A DNA stretch of 64,000 nt, taken from NCBI GenBank assembly GCA_949128115.1, contig OX421965.1:56972012-57036011 (forward strand). Reading direction: 5' to 3'. This DNA is from Anaspis maculata. Its lineage: Eukaryota; Arthropoda; Insecta; Coleoptera; Scraptiidae. A model generated the notes under the pieces. The model saw only the letters and a list, made by a program, of their open reading frames with translations, was not told the origin of the DNA and searched no databases. Positions 22,257 to 33,490 of the stretch are shown here, piece by piece (position 1 is the first letter of the stretch; every line of letters starts with the position of its first letter). The translations under genes and the position numbers were made by a program.

Positions 22257-22666
22257 TGTATATGTTTCGATATTCGAATAAAGATTTTTCATGCGAATAC
22301 AACTTGGTCTTTAAAAGCTTCCTATCATAAAAAATAACAATTTTATAGCAAGTTGGAATATGGACAGTTCGAATAACAAAATCTAAATAATTTGCACAAG
22401 GTGGTCGTGATCAAATGAAAAATCTACTATTTTCTTCAAGTACCAGAAACTCAAATGATATTTTTGACATAAACCAACTTGAAACGACACAGATTTCATT
22501 TGATCACGGCCACCTCAAGCAAGTCATTTCAATTTGGTTGTTCGAGTTGTCCATATTCCAAACTATCATAAAATCGTTATTTTTCGCCGTAGAAAGCATT
22601 TGAGAGGTAGTTGATTCGCACAAAAAAGCTTCATCTACCCAAATATCAAAAAATATACAGGTGTCC
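22257..22666. mobile_element. Hairpin MITE (~410 bp)
   Basis: Arms of about 150 bp mirror each other around 22460. AAGGTGGTCGTGATCAAATG at 22399 pairs with CATTTGATCACGGCCACCT at 22497. GGAATATGGACAGTTCGAA pairs with TTCGAGTTGTCCATATTCC, and the outer TGTATATGTTT pairs with AATATACA. It is non-coding, with ends defined only to about 10 bp. Confidence 0.75.
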
Positions 22667-24987
22667 TTATTTAAAAATCAAAACTTGATGTCACTTCCGA
22701 TTGCTCCCGAAAGTGCAGCGGGTCTTCGATAGTTGCAATAAAAGACAACACAGCAATAGGATAAAAGTTATAGGCTGAGGCGGTTTTCGAGAAACACACT
22801 GTATATGGACAACACAAGACATGTACACACAAACACGAAGCAGAATACTGTGTTGCAACTTAGCATGCCCAGCAAACACCTGTTTACGAAACGAGAGGCG
22901 CAAGTGTGTAATAAGCGCAGCAACTTGTAAAGCTCTTGAAATAACTTCTCTTCAGTCTTTAGAGCCGGCAGCTTTCTGAGATTATCAAGCTATGGGAACA
23001 ATGTGTTGCTGCCTGAAAGAGGTCAACATCAAAGTGCAGTGCACATCCTAAAGGTGTGTGCTCCACTCCGCTTCCGGGTCGCATCCTGTACCTATATTTT
23101 TTTAAAACTGCTTCGTTCTGCATGAGCTTAGTGCTTCAATGGCTGTTTTGCATACGAGCATCATCTAAAGACAATAATGAAAGCTAAGCTGAGCTTATTG
23201 AATAAGGAGGCGACTCCAGCTGTCACACACTTTAAATTTATATTTTCAAAACGTGAAAGTGCATGATGTTTTTTATTCACAAGCCCTATAGTTATAGACT
23301 CATTACTGTCATTACTGACTTTTAAAAAGTTGGAAAAAGACGCTTTGTTGATGATTTTTTCTTCCGCCTCCAAAATCACTTTCCGCCCCGGGTAGAGGGC
23401 GGAAAGTGCATGGCCTCATTGATTCATTGACAATTGGGTTGTATACAAGAATCACAAAATACGATTTTATTGGTATGGACATTTGCTAAAATGGATAAAA
23501 CTAGCAACTGTGCAGTTAAAACACAAATGAAAATTTTTTCAGTCGAGAAAAAAGTAATTAAAGTTTTGCTTCTTCCAGTCCATCGGTTTAAATCAAGTGA
23601 AATCGCGCGCAGCGTAAGCGCGAGTGAAAACAAAGCATGGGCAAGGCCGATATGGGAGCAACGTATCAAGCAACAACTGCATCGTTGTCATAGCAACACG
23701 CAACGTCTAGTTACGTCACTAGAAATTGGAATCAAACCGCTCTGCTTCGCGCCTCGATTTTCAACTTTTTTTTGGAGAAAAGTAGTTGCTTTTGAGCCAC
23801 TATGTTGGTATGTCTGTGGTAATCTCACGTTGTACTTTAGTTTGAAGGAATAAAAAAATCATCGTATAAGACCCCACTGACAGATTGATGACGGAATGAC
23901 AAGTGTGGAGGGGCTCGAATCAAAGAGTCAAACGCAGTTTTGTGAGGTTGAGGGTGCCAGTTATTATTATGGTATGGTGTTATGGTACCTATGATATAAT
24001 TGATGATTTTAATGGCCTAATTCACTATTTGAACTCCAAATCTTCATTCTAATCATTCTAAATGGTTGTGAATAAAATTGAAGCTCGCTCGCAGCTATCT
24101 TGCTCTCAGCAGTAATGAAGCACTTCCCGCCTCGGTATGTAATATACTATTATGTGTTTGTTGTACCAATACATAGGATGTAACGACTTTTATATAAGTT
24201 GTAAATGGACATTACAGTTCATGTATTCAAGTTGACACTTGTCAAAATAACCGCAAAAATTACAATTTACAATGGGAAAACAAGTAAAATAGTGTACAAC
24301 ACTCGTGGCTGGTTACACAAGATGCTTTCCGAGATTCAGCCTCTTACAAACTCGGGCTGCGCTCTCGATCTGCAAATTTCGGCTTCGTGTCTGAAAACCA
24401 CCCACGTAACAGGCAACTCGTATCGTCAACTAATATTACCTACATTTACAAGACGCATGGGTTCACCAACCAATCTTGCGCAAGCTGTTTCATTACGTGG
24501 TACGCGATTTCACCGTATGATCAGGGAGTAAACAAACCGGTATTATATCCTGTTGGTGCAAGGTTGATGGTGTGACGCCTTGTTGGAATAGAACAAGTGC
24601 TTTGTTTTGATTCAGTTGAATTCGTTTCAATACGAAAGCATCGATCAGTATCGAAGGATGTGTGGGCATTATTATCTGACAAAAACACGGGACCGTAAGT
24701 CTAATATTATAATGACCACTGATCCCGAGAGATTGTCAGATGCTTGAGAGACTTGAAACAACTTAATCTAATTAGAAAACAAAGCACGAGTTGGTATTTT
24801 GCTGATTATTACTTGAATGGTTATTTTAGAAAACAATGTTTTCAAAGTGGCCATTGGCATGTCCCTCTTTTAGAAAACAAAATGAAAATAGTGACAGATT
24901 CACAGTTTATACAAATACTTGGGTAGTTCAAATTTCCAGTAGGTCTAATGTTCTTAAACCACAGCGGGCAGTGGCAGCTGTCATTAT
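22667..24987. other. No supported gene; one short hairpin
   Basis: CACTTTCCGCCC and GGGCGGAAAGTG form a perfect 12-bp stem at about 23379-23410. The 139-codon frame at 23434-23853 is the longest unexplained one (contains SSEIARSVSASENKAWARP) but has no recognised domain. A frame at 24387-24575 is also unassigned. Confidence 0.35.
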
Positions 24988-25269
24988 TCATTTTCTTTTA
25001 TGTGTCATTTGGAAGCTTGGAAGAATTATTCGATTTTGATCCCCAATGACCCGTTTAACGTTGGAAGCCCAGTTGTAAAGGATAGTGGCCAGTTCTTTAG
25101 TCGGTGTATTCTCCAGCAGTTCATACTTTTGCTCGTTGCAGAATCTCATGAACGCTTCCCATGCCGAAGGCTTTGTTTGTACGGTATTAATTGGAACAGA
25201 TTTCTCAATTGCCTCAATAATTTGACATGAAGACGCTTCTCCAAAACGTGTAGACGATATAATAATCAA
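24988..25269 (-). pseudogene. Fragment resembling the N-terminal domain of ZMYM/KCTD1-like or Crypton recombinase proteins
   Basis: The minus-strand frame reads RFGEASSCQIIEAIEKS, then VPINTVQTKPSAWEAFMRFC, then ELLENTPTKELATILYNWA and SNVKR. The pattern RF-x-x-x-S...I-x-x-I...NT-x-x-x-T-x-x-AW-x-x-F...E-L-x-x-IL-x-x-(F/W) is typical of the helical N-terminal domain that precedes tyrosine-recombinase-like cores in many multi-copy arthropod proteins. After ...NVKRVIGDQ the similarity ends, and the frame closes at 24988 without a catalytic region, so it is a truncated copy. The identification is from memory of the motif and moderate only. Confidence 0.5.
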
Positions 25270-25536
25270 CAGTCATATTATCACAAGTGCTAAGATTTCC
25301 ACGATAATTTTGGTCAGGCGTTGGTCCGTGTGAGTTTACTAATTTTGCTTGATTTTGCTTGTCAATAATACCAAAAATATCAGTGAGTTTATGTCACTAG
25401 TCACAGCATATTTGAGAGTCCTCTATTTCGGGCATTACTCAGGAGAGTTTCTTCAAAGGAGTTCTTCCACTGAATGCCTTTTTTTTCCAATCCGTCACTC
25501 TCCCCTTTTTTTGACTTGACAGTCGACATATTTTTG

Positions 25537-25683
25537 GTGGTATTCTGTAAAAAAGATACATCGGTGTAAGCGCTACATCGCTGTAAAATGACATGAATAA
25601 TAATGTTTTGCATTGTCACATGTGTCATCTTACAGCGATACAGCGCTTACATCGATGTATCTTTTTTAGCAGAATAGCACCAT
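25537..25683. mobile_element. MITE (147 bp)
   Basis: AAAAAAGATACATCGGTGTA at 25550 and the following AGCGCTACATCGCTGTAA are mirrored by TTACAGCGATACAGCGCT and TACATCGATGTATCTTTTTT ending near 25668. The outer TATTCTG / CAGAATA also pairs. The loop is about 40 bp. Confidence 0.85.
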
Positions 25684-26238
25684 TTGTAGTGTTATTTCCA
25701 ATTTATCATGGTATTGATTTTTATGTTTTCTTGTGACATTGTTCTTGTTAATGTTGTCTATTTTGCTGTCATTTTGTCCATTCTGTCAGTCACATGTTAG
25801 GTGTTTTGAGAAAAAACCATAAAAGAACTATTTTGCACTTATTTCGCTTTGAGTAAACGTAACTTCCTGTTACATGCGCGTATTTTATTGAACCCCACCT
25901 TTTTCCTCCTCGGGTCGTTTTCCTCATAACCAAAAGTGAGCACAACAAAGGGTTAAGACGATCACAGGCCAAACAAATAAAATGTCAAGGGGAGGGGGGC
26001 GGCGTACCATCGCAGTGGTTTTACCTATATTTGTAATTTCACAAAAGTACAATATAACATTAGATAGGTACATTGTAACAATTCACCTTGCAAAATCACA
26101 AACACCTATATAGCCATTCTCACTTATCTGGGGTTCTCGGGGCGCAGGTTCACCTATATTGGCGCTGTCGTCAACATCAACCCTAACCAGCCCGATCGAT
26201 AAACCGCTACCGGTAGAACAGCCAACTGAACCAGTGAG
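25684..26238. other. Intergenic sequence upstream of a promoter
   Basis: No coding signal. CTACCGGTAG (palindromic) at about 26209 and GATCGAT at 26193 lie just upstream of the TATA box at 26239 and could be regulatory. Confidence 0.3.
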
Positions 26239-26330
26239 CTTGTATATTTAAAGACCTGCGCACGAGCTGCTAGCGAGAAGAACCGCCTATATGAGAAGGT
26301 CTATGTAGGTTTTACTTAGACTAAACAACA
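26239..26330 (+). promoter_or_regulatory. TATA promoter and 5' leader
   Basis: TATATTTAAAG (about 26243-26252) is a TATA-like element. About 80 bp later, after a leader with no upstream ATG-initiated long frame, comes ACAACAATGAAT, a good insect start context, and a signal-peptide exon. Spacing fits a start site around 26270-26280. Confidence 0.45.
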
Positions 26331-26365
26331 ATGAATTCCATTATTATTGTAATTTTACTACTACT
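26331..26365 (+). CDS. First coding exon, signal-peptide start of a secreted protein (partial)
   Basis: ATG at 26331 encodes MNSIIIVILLL and two bases of the next codon, directly followed by the donor GTGAGT at 26366. A short, strongly hydrophobic N-terminus interrupted by a phase-2 intron early in the signal peptide is common for small secreted insect proteins such as cuticle or salivary proteins. A TATA element precedes it. I could not find the following exon with confidence inside the window, so the identity of the mature protein is unknown. The exon is too short to be distinguished by length; support is the promoter, leader, start context and splice donor together. Confidence 0.45.
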
Positions 26366-26882
26366 GTGAGTATTTTGTGGAGTATTTCCAAAATCTATGG
26401 AATTTAACTGGAAATATCAACAGTCACTTCACATTGATATTAACTGTAGAACTCTTGATTCACTTTTATCAGTGTGGTAGCAATTATTCTATATGTAACG
26501 AGGAGAAGAGTCTGTGGATTGAGTGCATTTACTGTCTTGCCTTGACGAACATTTAATATTTGTTGACATTGTTGACAACAAGTTGCCGTCTAAACAACAA
26601 CAATAATTGTTTGATTGATTAAACGTGGCAGAGCAAACGAGGTATGGTATCTATCTATATGGCAGATAGGGAAGGAAACTCAGGATTAAACTAATCCAAA
26701 TGGATGCATACATAGACATGGAAACCGCAGAGATCCGAATAATGGCGCTCCTGAATCGGAATCGATTTGTGTACCTTGTGTTATTCAAGACTGGGAAGCA
26801 ACGCACCAGGTTATACCTATACAAGGTGGTCCGTAGTCGTGATGCATTAAGTTACACAAACTATGGTAGGTACAGTGGCTAA
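26366..26882. other. Presumed intron sequence, nothing else recognised
   Basis: No repeat or exon could be supported. A 60-codon frame at 26700-26882 is unassigned. Confidence 0.3.
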
Positions 26883-27060
26883 TACCTTTGACACACTAGA
26901 GAGCTTGATGAGCATTCATTAACTATGAATCATCGTCATTCAATTTGTCCTGCTGTTTGAGTAAGAGCAAAGGAAAAAGATTGACGTTTCTTAGTTAATG
27001 ATCATTAAGCAAGCTCTCTAGTATGTTTGGAGTATCAGGCTCGCTAGGGTGTCAAAGGTA
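26883..27060. mobile_element. MITE (178 bp) with TAA target duplication
   Basis: TACCTTTGACACACTAG at 26883 is mirrored by CTAGGGTGTCAAAGGTA ending 27060. TAA flanks both ends (26880-26882, 27061-27063), the 3-bp TWA duplication typical of PIF/Harbinger. The inner block AGAGAGCTTGATGA also mirrors AAGCAAGCTCTCT. Confidence 0.8.
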
Positions 27061-29430
27061 TAAGGTCAAAATAAATAATAATAATAATGCTTCAGTCTTT
27101 ACTCTATTAGGTACCTATTTAACTGTTAAGTGGTCTGGTGAAAAAAATTAAGATAACTAGCCTAAATGAGTAGAAGTATAACATGAGTCTCGCCATGATT
27201 TCTTATCCTCATAAACCGTGGCGAATATGCTTATGTTGGGCGATTGATAACGGACCACCTGTATATCTACAGGAGTGAACAGGTTGCATGTGCTGGCAGG
27301 TGCAATTTATCCAGGGATTCTGTTTTCACTTCAGTTTGCATGCTATATTAGCGCGCTATTGACTGTTTATCTACTCTATGCGGAGCTGAACTTGCGGTTT
27401 TAGATGTTTAAACCTAATGTCCTTTTATTAATCAAAAACTGCAATCAAAATCACTGCACTTTTAATTTCTCTGTCTTGAGATCCCAAGGCTCTTGACTTT
27501 TCCTTCACCTTTGAAGTAATTTCGAACCAAAAGTACATTGCGAAACGAAAAATCTCGGCGCAGAGTAACGACGTAGGCTCAGCCAGAGGTAACTACGGTC
27601 CTTCATTGTAGATTTAGTACGTGGTAGCGGTAGGATTCAGATCATCAAAGATGATGATTATAAAGGTGTGGCGTCTCAGTAAGAAGCTCAATTTTCAATT
27701 GGGTGGCGGTGGAAATCTAACATCTAACATTTTTATTGACTTGATTTTGGAATATTGACCTTTCAATATCATATTGCATGAATGAACAAATAGGAAAATT
27801 TTCGGCAAGTTCTCAATACACGCTCCTCCGCCAATTGTGCAGATTTGTGTCTCAATTGCACGTTGTAGTCTCCAGCGATTTTCGTAACATTATGTTAAAT
27901 ACCCATGCTTTGGGACCAAGAATGCACTACATGCCTATTCTGTATCTCGTAACGAGCTAGTAGTTATGCACATGCTATCTTTGTCTGTATCTATGAATCT
28001 CTTATACTTCTTTCTCTGTCAGTCTACGCAAACTAATGCAGATTGCAGAATAGCCCTCCTAGTGTAAAAGCGGCCCGTGACCCGATTAGAAGCGCTTACA
28101 AGTTGACAGCATCCATAGATGAAGCAATTTATGGGATCAACCAACCAAAGTCGACTAATACCTACCGTTAGTTACCTATAAAATAAATATAGCAATTATT
28201 CACAGCAAATCAATAAGAAATCTCTTCAGTCAAACTATATAACGGGCGAAGAATACCTAACGAGTATAATTATATCTTTTTAAATTATACGACATCGCTC
28301 CCTACCCACAGAAGTTATAATTGATCGAATGCCGTTCATCAAAGAAAACTACATGGAACGTCTCGACTCTGGAGGGTAGGGCGTAGGAGGAACGATTAGG
28401 GTGGGGGTTGATAGCGCAAAGGACGGGACACGAGACCTCAAAAAGGTGCAGCAAAAAGTGAATGGTGTACCCCCAGATGACTTGTCAAACCGCCGTCGCC
28501 GCATTAGTTTGTGGCGCCGTCACCGCAGTTGAACCATCACGGAGGCACCGCCACCGCAAAAGCCGCCGACGCCACAGTTCAGCCGCCCTCCACCCTTTTT
28601 CTTGCCTACTTTTTTCTGCCGATTATTTTTTATATCATTGTTTAAACTGTGAACTCGTCTCCAACTTGATGAGACTGTTAGACTGTTAGAGTATCCTTGT
28701 CTTGTTGCAGTTTTGTGGATTTAAAACAGCCATTCGGCTTTAAATATCATCAGTGACCATTTCAGAATGTTTCCAGTGTATTGTTGTAATGGTATCTAAA
28801 TTTCAAACTGTGCAATCGAACATCGAATACGGCGTCACACGGCAAATTATGCGCCCCTTCTCAAATCGGGATAAATTCCGACTGCTTCAAACTTCAGACG
28901 ATTTGGAATTTGTTTGCGCCGTTCTTAGCCCATTGGTTCGGTAATCCATTATGTTAAATAAGAAATTCAAGACAACTTCAGTAAAGTTTTTGACAGGGCG
29001 ACATGTAAAACGGTGCAAAACTGCCATGCATGGGTTCAACATACTCATACTCACATTGGAGGGAAAATTCATTTTTTTGAATTCCATCAACGTCGAGGGC
29101 ATAATATACATATAACCGCATACCTCGAGACGTTCCTTGATTCACTTGACGGAAATCAAATTTTCAGAAAAAGTCTGATCTGAAAATTCAACTGTGCATA
29201 CAGGTTGTGTAAGAAATAAGTGGACAACAAGAATACACAATTATATTCTCGGCAAGAAAACAAGTTGAATACCAAAATGCGTCATAAGAAAGTTACAGGC
29301 CTCTAAAGGCCAATGCCCCTAAGATGGTTTTTCCTAATTATTTCCAAAATTCATCGAGGTTAATTGATGAAACTTTTCAGTTATCACGTCCACTCACCTT
29401 TTTATGCTCAACAAGATGGCTAGATAATTC
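27061..29430. other. No supported gene; GC-rich low-complexity patch
   Basis: A GCC/CCG-rich patch at 28488-28590 stands out from AT-rich surroundings and could be a promoter-proximal or low-complexity region. No ORF in the region has a recognisable domain. Confidence 0.3.
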
Positions 29431-29790
29431 TTTTTTTTTTCAATTCGTTCATTTAACGTCGGCCTATTTCCGCAACGAGGCCTAACACCGACGCCGGTAA
29501 ATGCTTTCCTCCACTATACCGCAGATTTTGTGGAGGTCCTGTGTGTTTCAACGCAGGGTAGGGATCTTTAACGATCACCAACATCGCATGGGGTCGGCAC
29601 CATCGTTCGTATTTCACGCGCTATGCGACACACATTCGCGTGTGTGTGGCGCGTCTTGCATTTAGAAAGCATTCCAACTAAATTTAAGAGCTTGTTTTGG
29701 GGACGACAATCCGAGCGCCCACAGTGGGACTCGAACCCACGACCCCTGGACTGGTAGTCGAACGCGCAGACCACCACACCACAAGCTCCT
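29431..29790 (-). mobile_element. tRNA-derived SINE, nearly full length
   Basis: On the minus strand it starts AGGAGCTTGTGGTGTGGTGG (A-box-like) and has GTGGGTTCGAGTCCCACTGT (B box GGTTCGAGTCC) about 60 bp into the element. A body follows with CATGCGATGTTGGTGATCG and TTAAAGATCCCT, then a 3' end CCGACGTTAAATGAACGAAT and a run of ten A (29431-29440). The length is about 360 bp. A related body occurs at 14520-14650. It is not a functional tRNA: the acceptor arm does not close and there is downstream body sequence. No clear target duplication was found. Confidence 0.85.
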
Positions 29791-30575
29791 CCAATAAATG
29801 CAATTAAATGGGAAATCAATTGACAAGTCGATGGCCATCACCTTTCCAAATACCCAGATACATATTACCTGCCTTAAAATAAGGTAAAACAACCGAAATT
29901 AGTGGTCATTCGCAACAAATATTCAATACAACTGTTTAAATAATGAAGGCGTTTACTTTAGCTAAGCATAAAGCGAGTTCAGGCATGGGCTCCGGGAAAC
30001 TTGTGAAATTTAATCACCATCATCATTATATAAACTAGCTAAATAAATATTTGTAAATCAAAATTTTATTAAGTAAAATTGGGAATAGTATATTACATAC
30101 CAAGACGGGAAATACATCATTACTGCTGAGGGCACAGAGAGCCTCCAGGCTTTGCCTGGAGGCTCTAGCTCGAAGCTAGAGCCTCCATTCCCTTCTAAAG
30201 CTACCATTTCTTCACTTTCTCGGGAGGTCGACAATGGGTCACTTCCCGACCTCCTACTAGGTATGTAATGAATCAATTACCATAGTGGTTGTGAGTAAAG
30301 TTCTGTTTAAACGTGGTTGGTACGTGAACTATTGTGCGCTACATCTCACTGTCATGACACGAACCAAGGCAGCATCATGTAAGTTGTAAGTACGACAAGG
30401 CTAGCAATAATATCGGAAACGATAGCATGAAGGCGGTGTAAAGGATGATTCCTTATTTCCCAGTGAATGGAATTTTTGAAAATTTCAAAGTGAATTTACA
30501 ATTCACACTATGCTATTTTGCTTACAAATTTACATATGATTTTGGCTTTTAACCAACAAAATACAAAAAAGTATA
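29791..30575. other. Non-coding sequence with twin hairpins
   Basis: At 30137-30187, GAGCCTCCAGGC/GCCTGGAGGCTC and GGCTCTAGCT/AGCTAGAGCC form two adjacent, partly exchangeable stems. They can compete, because GAGCCTCC/GGAGGCTC/AGAGCCTCC recur. Nothing else is recognised. Confidence 0.45.
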
Positions 30576-31219
30576 CCGAGTGGCCATAAACAACCGTGCT
30601 CGGAATTTTTTTTCTAAAATTTTTATTCCGCCACCGATTTCATGGAACTTTTCAGCATTGGCTAACCAATTAATTCTCATATCGTGATCTCGTTTATCAT
30701 TCTCATAAACTCATAAACATAAGCACACAAATTGAAGTGGATATTTTCAAAAAAAGGTAATTTTGAAATCGACAGAAATTCTTGAAAATTACTCGATTGT
30801 GAAATTGCTTGCACTGTTTTGAAGACAAATGTCAATATTTTCAAGAACTACTGAAGTCCTCGTCAAAAACTACATGGATAGGTATGTCTACTACAGGGTG
30901 ATGAAAAAAGTCGTTTAGTTTAGTTCTTTTTTACTCTCGTGCAGGATATTGTTTATCCACCCTGTACACCTATATTCACTTGAATCCCATAGTCTGTAGC
31001 TTATGTAACGCGTCGGTTTTTGATTTTTCGCTTTCCGTTGCGTACTTACAGAAATATAGCCTTTTCACTTTCCAAAGTCATTTCATCGATGAATTGATTA
31101 AATCCGGGCGCTACTGGATTTTTTTTGTACTTGGCAATGCCACTTGGTATTTATTGAACGATTTTTTGCGCAGGTTCAAAAATTAAGAAAGGTAACGCTC
31201 CTCAACCATCTGATGTATA

Positions 31220-31675
31220 CAGGTTGTCGCAAAAAAATTCATTTATGAGATTTATTTAATGTTAAAATTATCAGTAGCAAAATGCCGTTGCAAAGATCAA
31301 CTGCAGGCGAGGCTCTATTTTCGGAACCGGGGAACAGATCATCAGGTGATGTTGCCTAGGTGACAGCCAATCACAGCCCTGGTTGCCAAGCAACTTCGCA
31401 TAGGAACGGATCACACGTTTCCCGAAAATAGGGCCCCAGGTGAGTTCGATATCGTTGCAAATCTCTTGCGGAATGGCACAAGGCAAAGAGAAATTGCCAG
31501 TTTGCTAAACGTATCACAAAGTGTCATCGGTGGGGTGAAGAGACGACTCCAGGCCACTAGCAGTGCCTGAATCACACATGGGGAAGGTCGCCCGAGAATA
31601 ATTTCAGTAATGGAAAATCGTCTTCTTGTTAGGCGAAAAATTGTACAATTGAAAAGTGAAATTTTCTACAACCTG
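31220..31675 (+). pseudogene. Tc1-type transposase relic in a degraded element
   Basis: The ends CAGGTTGT / ACAACCTG are flanked by TA. The plus-strand frame near 31457-31632 reads ANLLRNGTRQREIASLLNVS, then QSVIGGVKRRLQATSSA, a stop, then ITHGEGRPRIISVMENRLLV. This is the helix-turn-helix and GRPR hinge of the DNA-binding half of Tc1/mariner transposases, which bind their own terminal repeats. The DDE/D catalytic half is absent, and an inserted palindrome (CTATTTTCGG ... CCGAAAATAG, 31314-31435) precedes the motif. A dead copy. Confidence 0.75.
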
Positions 31676-31743
31676 TAATAAGGTGTCAGAAACAAATTTC
31701 TTTGTTCATGCGACATCCTGTATAGACATCCTGTGTATTTTTA

Positions 31744-31965
31744 TACAGGGTGTTTCAATGAAAACGAGCCACCCTGAATAAACTTTTGCCAGGTGAAATG
31801 TAGAAAATTCCCCAGACCCGTCGATTTTTGTTATAATTATTTGTTTATTGAAATTTGCCAATTTATGCTTTAAATGTCCCCCTCGAAACAAAAATCGACG
31901 GTTCTCGGGGAATTTTCTAAATTTTATTTATTCAGGGTGGCTCGTTTCCATTAAAACACCCTGTA
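31744..31965. mobile_element. MITE (222 bp), TACAGGGTGTTT family
   Basis: TACAGGGTGTTTCAATGAAA at 31744 is mirrored by TTTCCATTAAAACACCCTGT ending at 31964. TA flanks both ends (31742-31743, 31966-31967). The arms pair over almost the whole length (CGAGCCACCCTGAATAAA, AAAATTCCCC, CGTCGATTTTTGT). Confidence 0.85.
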
Positions 31966-32479
31966 TAGCATTTTATGTAGTGTTCCATTTGAAATCTGCT
32001 GAAAAAAGCGCTCAGAAAATACCTAGGGGCATTGTTCATTAAGTACCAAGAAATCCAGTAGCCCCCCCCCCCCCGGATTTATTCATCGACAAAATGACTT
32101 TGAAAAGTAAAACGGCTATATTTCTGTAACTATGCAACGGAAAGCGAAAAACTAAAAACTCACGAGTTACACAAGCTACAGACTATAAGATCCAAGTAAG
32201 TATAGGTGTACAGGGTGGATGAACAATCTCCTGCATGAGAGTAAAAAATAACAAAACTGAACGACTTTTTTCATTACCCTGGTATTGGACTTATCCATGT
32301 ACTTATTGACAAAGACTTCAGTAATTCATGGAAATTTCAACATTTTTCTTCAAAGCGGCGTAAGCGGTTCAACAATTATTGTGTAATTTTTAAGAATTCT
32401 CTAGGGATTTTGAAAACATTTTTTTTTTTAAATATCCGTTTCAATTTGTGAGCAGTTTATTTGAAATGGCCTACTTATC

Positions 32480-33370
32480 AAAATTCAAGATGGCAGAAAC
32501 AATTGAAAATAAGCCTTCTTTTGTTCTCGTTGTTTTTTTAGAAAATGACAGACATGCAACATGTCAAAATCCCAGGTGGCGGATCAAATGAAAATGGGCC
32601 TTATTTTGTCCTCGTTGCTTTTCATAAAAAATCAGCAGAAAGTCAAAATCAATTATGTATTTATTATGAAGGAATACATAGAGACCTTCCTCGACAATTC
32701 AAGACCGCAACCAATCAAATCAGGTCATCTGCTGAGGACCTACTGCGAGTTGAAGCGAAGCCTACTTTCCGTTTTTCCATTCCAACAAGGAGGAATAAAG
32801 CTCATTTTCCAACTGCTAGTCATCGACACCAAATTTGTAAAAATCGGTTGGGAAATGAGGATTTGACGGGCAGGATTCAATTCAACTCGCCATAGCTTCT
32901 CAGCAGATGACCCGATTCGATTGGTTGCGGTCTTGAATTGTCGAGGAAGGTCTATTCCTTCATAATAGTTATAGTTTTGACTTTCTGCTAATTTTTATTA
33001 CAAGCAATGGGGACAAAAGAAATTCAATTTTCAATTGCTCCCGTCATTTTGGATTTAGACATGTCGGTCATTTTCTCATATAAAAAAGGTAGCCTGTTCA
33101 AGCATATGGCGGATTGGCGGGCAGGGTACCTGAATTTGGGTCAATTATGCGGAAATGAAAAAAACGAAAAGTAGGCTTCGCTTCAACTCGCAATCAGTAG
33201 ACGACCCGATTTTGTTGGTTGTGGTCTTGAATTAACAAGGAAGGTTTATTCCTTCATAAAACATTATTGGTTTTGACTTTCTGGTATAACTTTCAATAAA
33301 AAGCAACGAGAACAAAAGAAGGCCTATTTCCAATTGTTTCTGCCAATTTTAATATGTCGGCAATTTTGAA
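32480..33370. repeat. Inverted and tandem monomers inside the right arm
   Basis: A ~270-bp block (32545-32770, with GACCTTCCTCGACAATTCAA and GCGAGTTGAAGCGAAGCCTA) is followed by two inverted copies (about 32885-33060 and 33165-33350, with TTGAATTGTCGAGGAAGGTC and TAGGCTTCGCTTCAACTCGC). It yields a 116-codon frame at 32545-32895 that is a repeat by-product. Confidence 0.75.
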
Positions 33371-33490
33371 ATATGGAAATAATAGCCTATTCAATTGGCT
33401 AGCCAATGCTGAAAAATTTGATAAAATCGGTGGCGGAATAAAAATTTTAGAAGGAAAAATTCCGAGCACGGTTTTTTATGGCCCACCCGG

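Larger units (their letters stand above)
30576..33490. mobile_element. Nested foldback element with TA duplication (CCGAGTGGCCATAAA family)
   Basis: The ends CCGAGTGGCCATAAA (30576) and TTTATGGCCCACCCGG (ending 33490) are flanked by TA. The arms continue as inverted copies: AACCGTGCTCGGAATTTTT, TTTTTATTCCGCCACCGATT and TTTTCAGCATTGGCTA, matched at 33380-33475. A second tier pairs 30700-31170 with 32010-32460 (for example CCACCCTGTACACCTATA / TATAGGTGTACAGGGTGG). Nested inside are a Tc1 relic (31220-31675), a MITE (31744-31965) and, within the right arm, further inverted monomers (32480-33370). It is non-autonomous. Confidence 0.8.

Noticed and set aside
23434..23853. 139-codon frame as a gene
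   Set aside because: Longest non-repeat frame, but no domain, no promoter or splice support and unremarkable composition; left uncalled.
29568..29892. Minus-strand frames of 76-83 codons, and a possible tRNA gene
   Set aside because: The head of the SINE explains both: A/B boxes are present but the sequence continues into a SINE body and poly(A), and the tRNA fold does not close.
32545..32895. 116- and 101-codon overlapping frames
   Set aside because: Located in inverted monomers of a foldback arm, two frames open over the same DNA, no domain.
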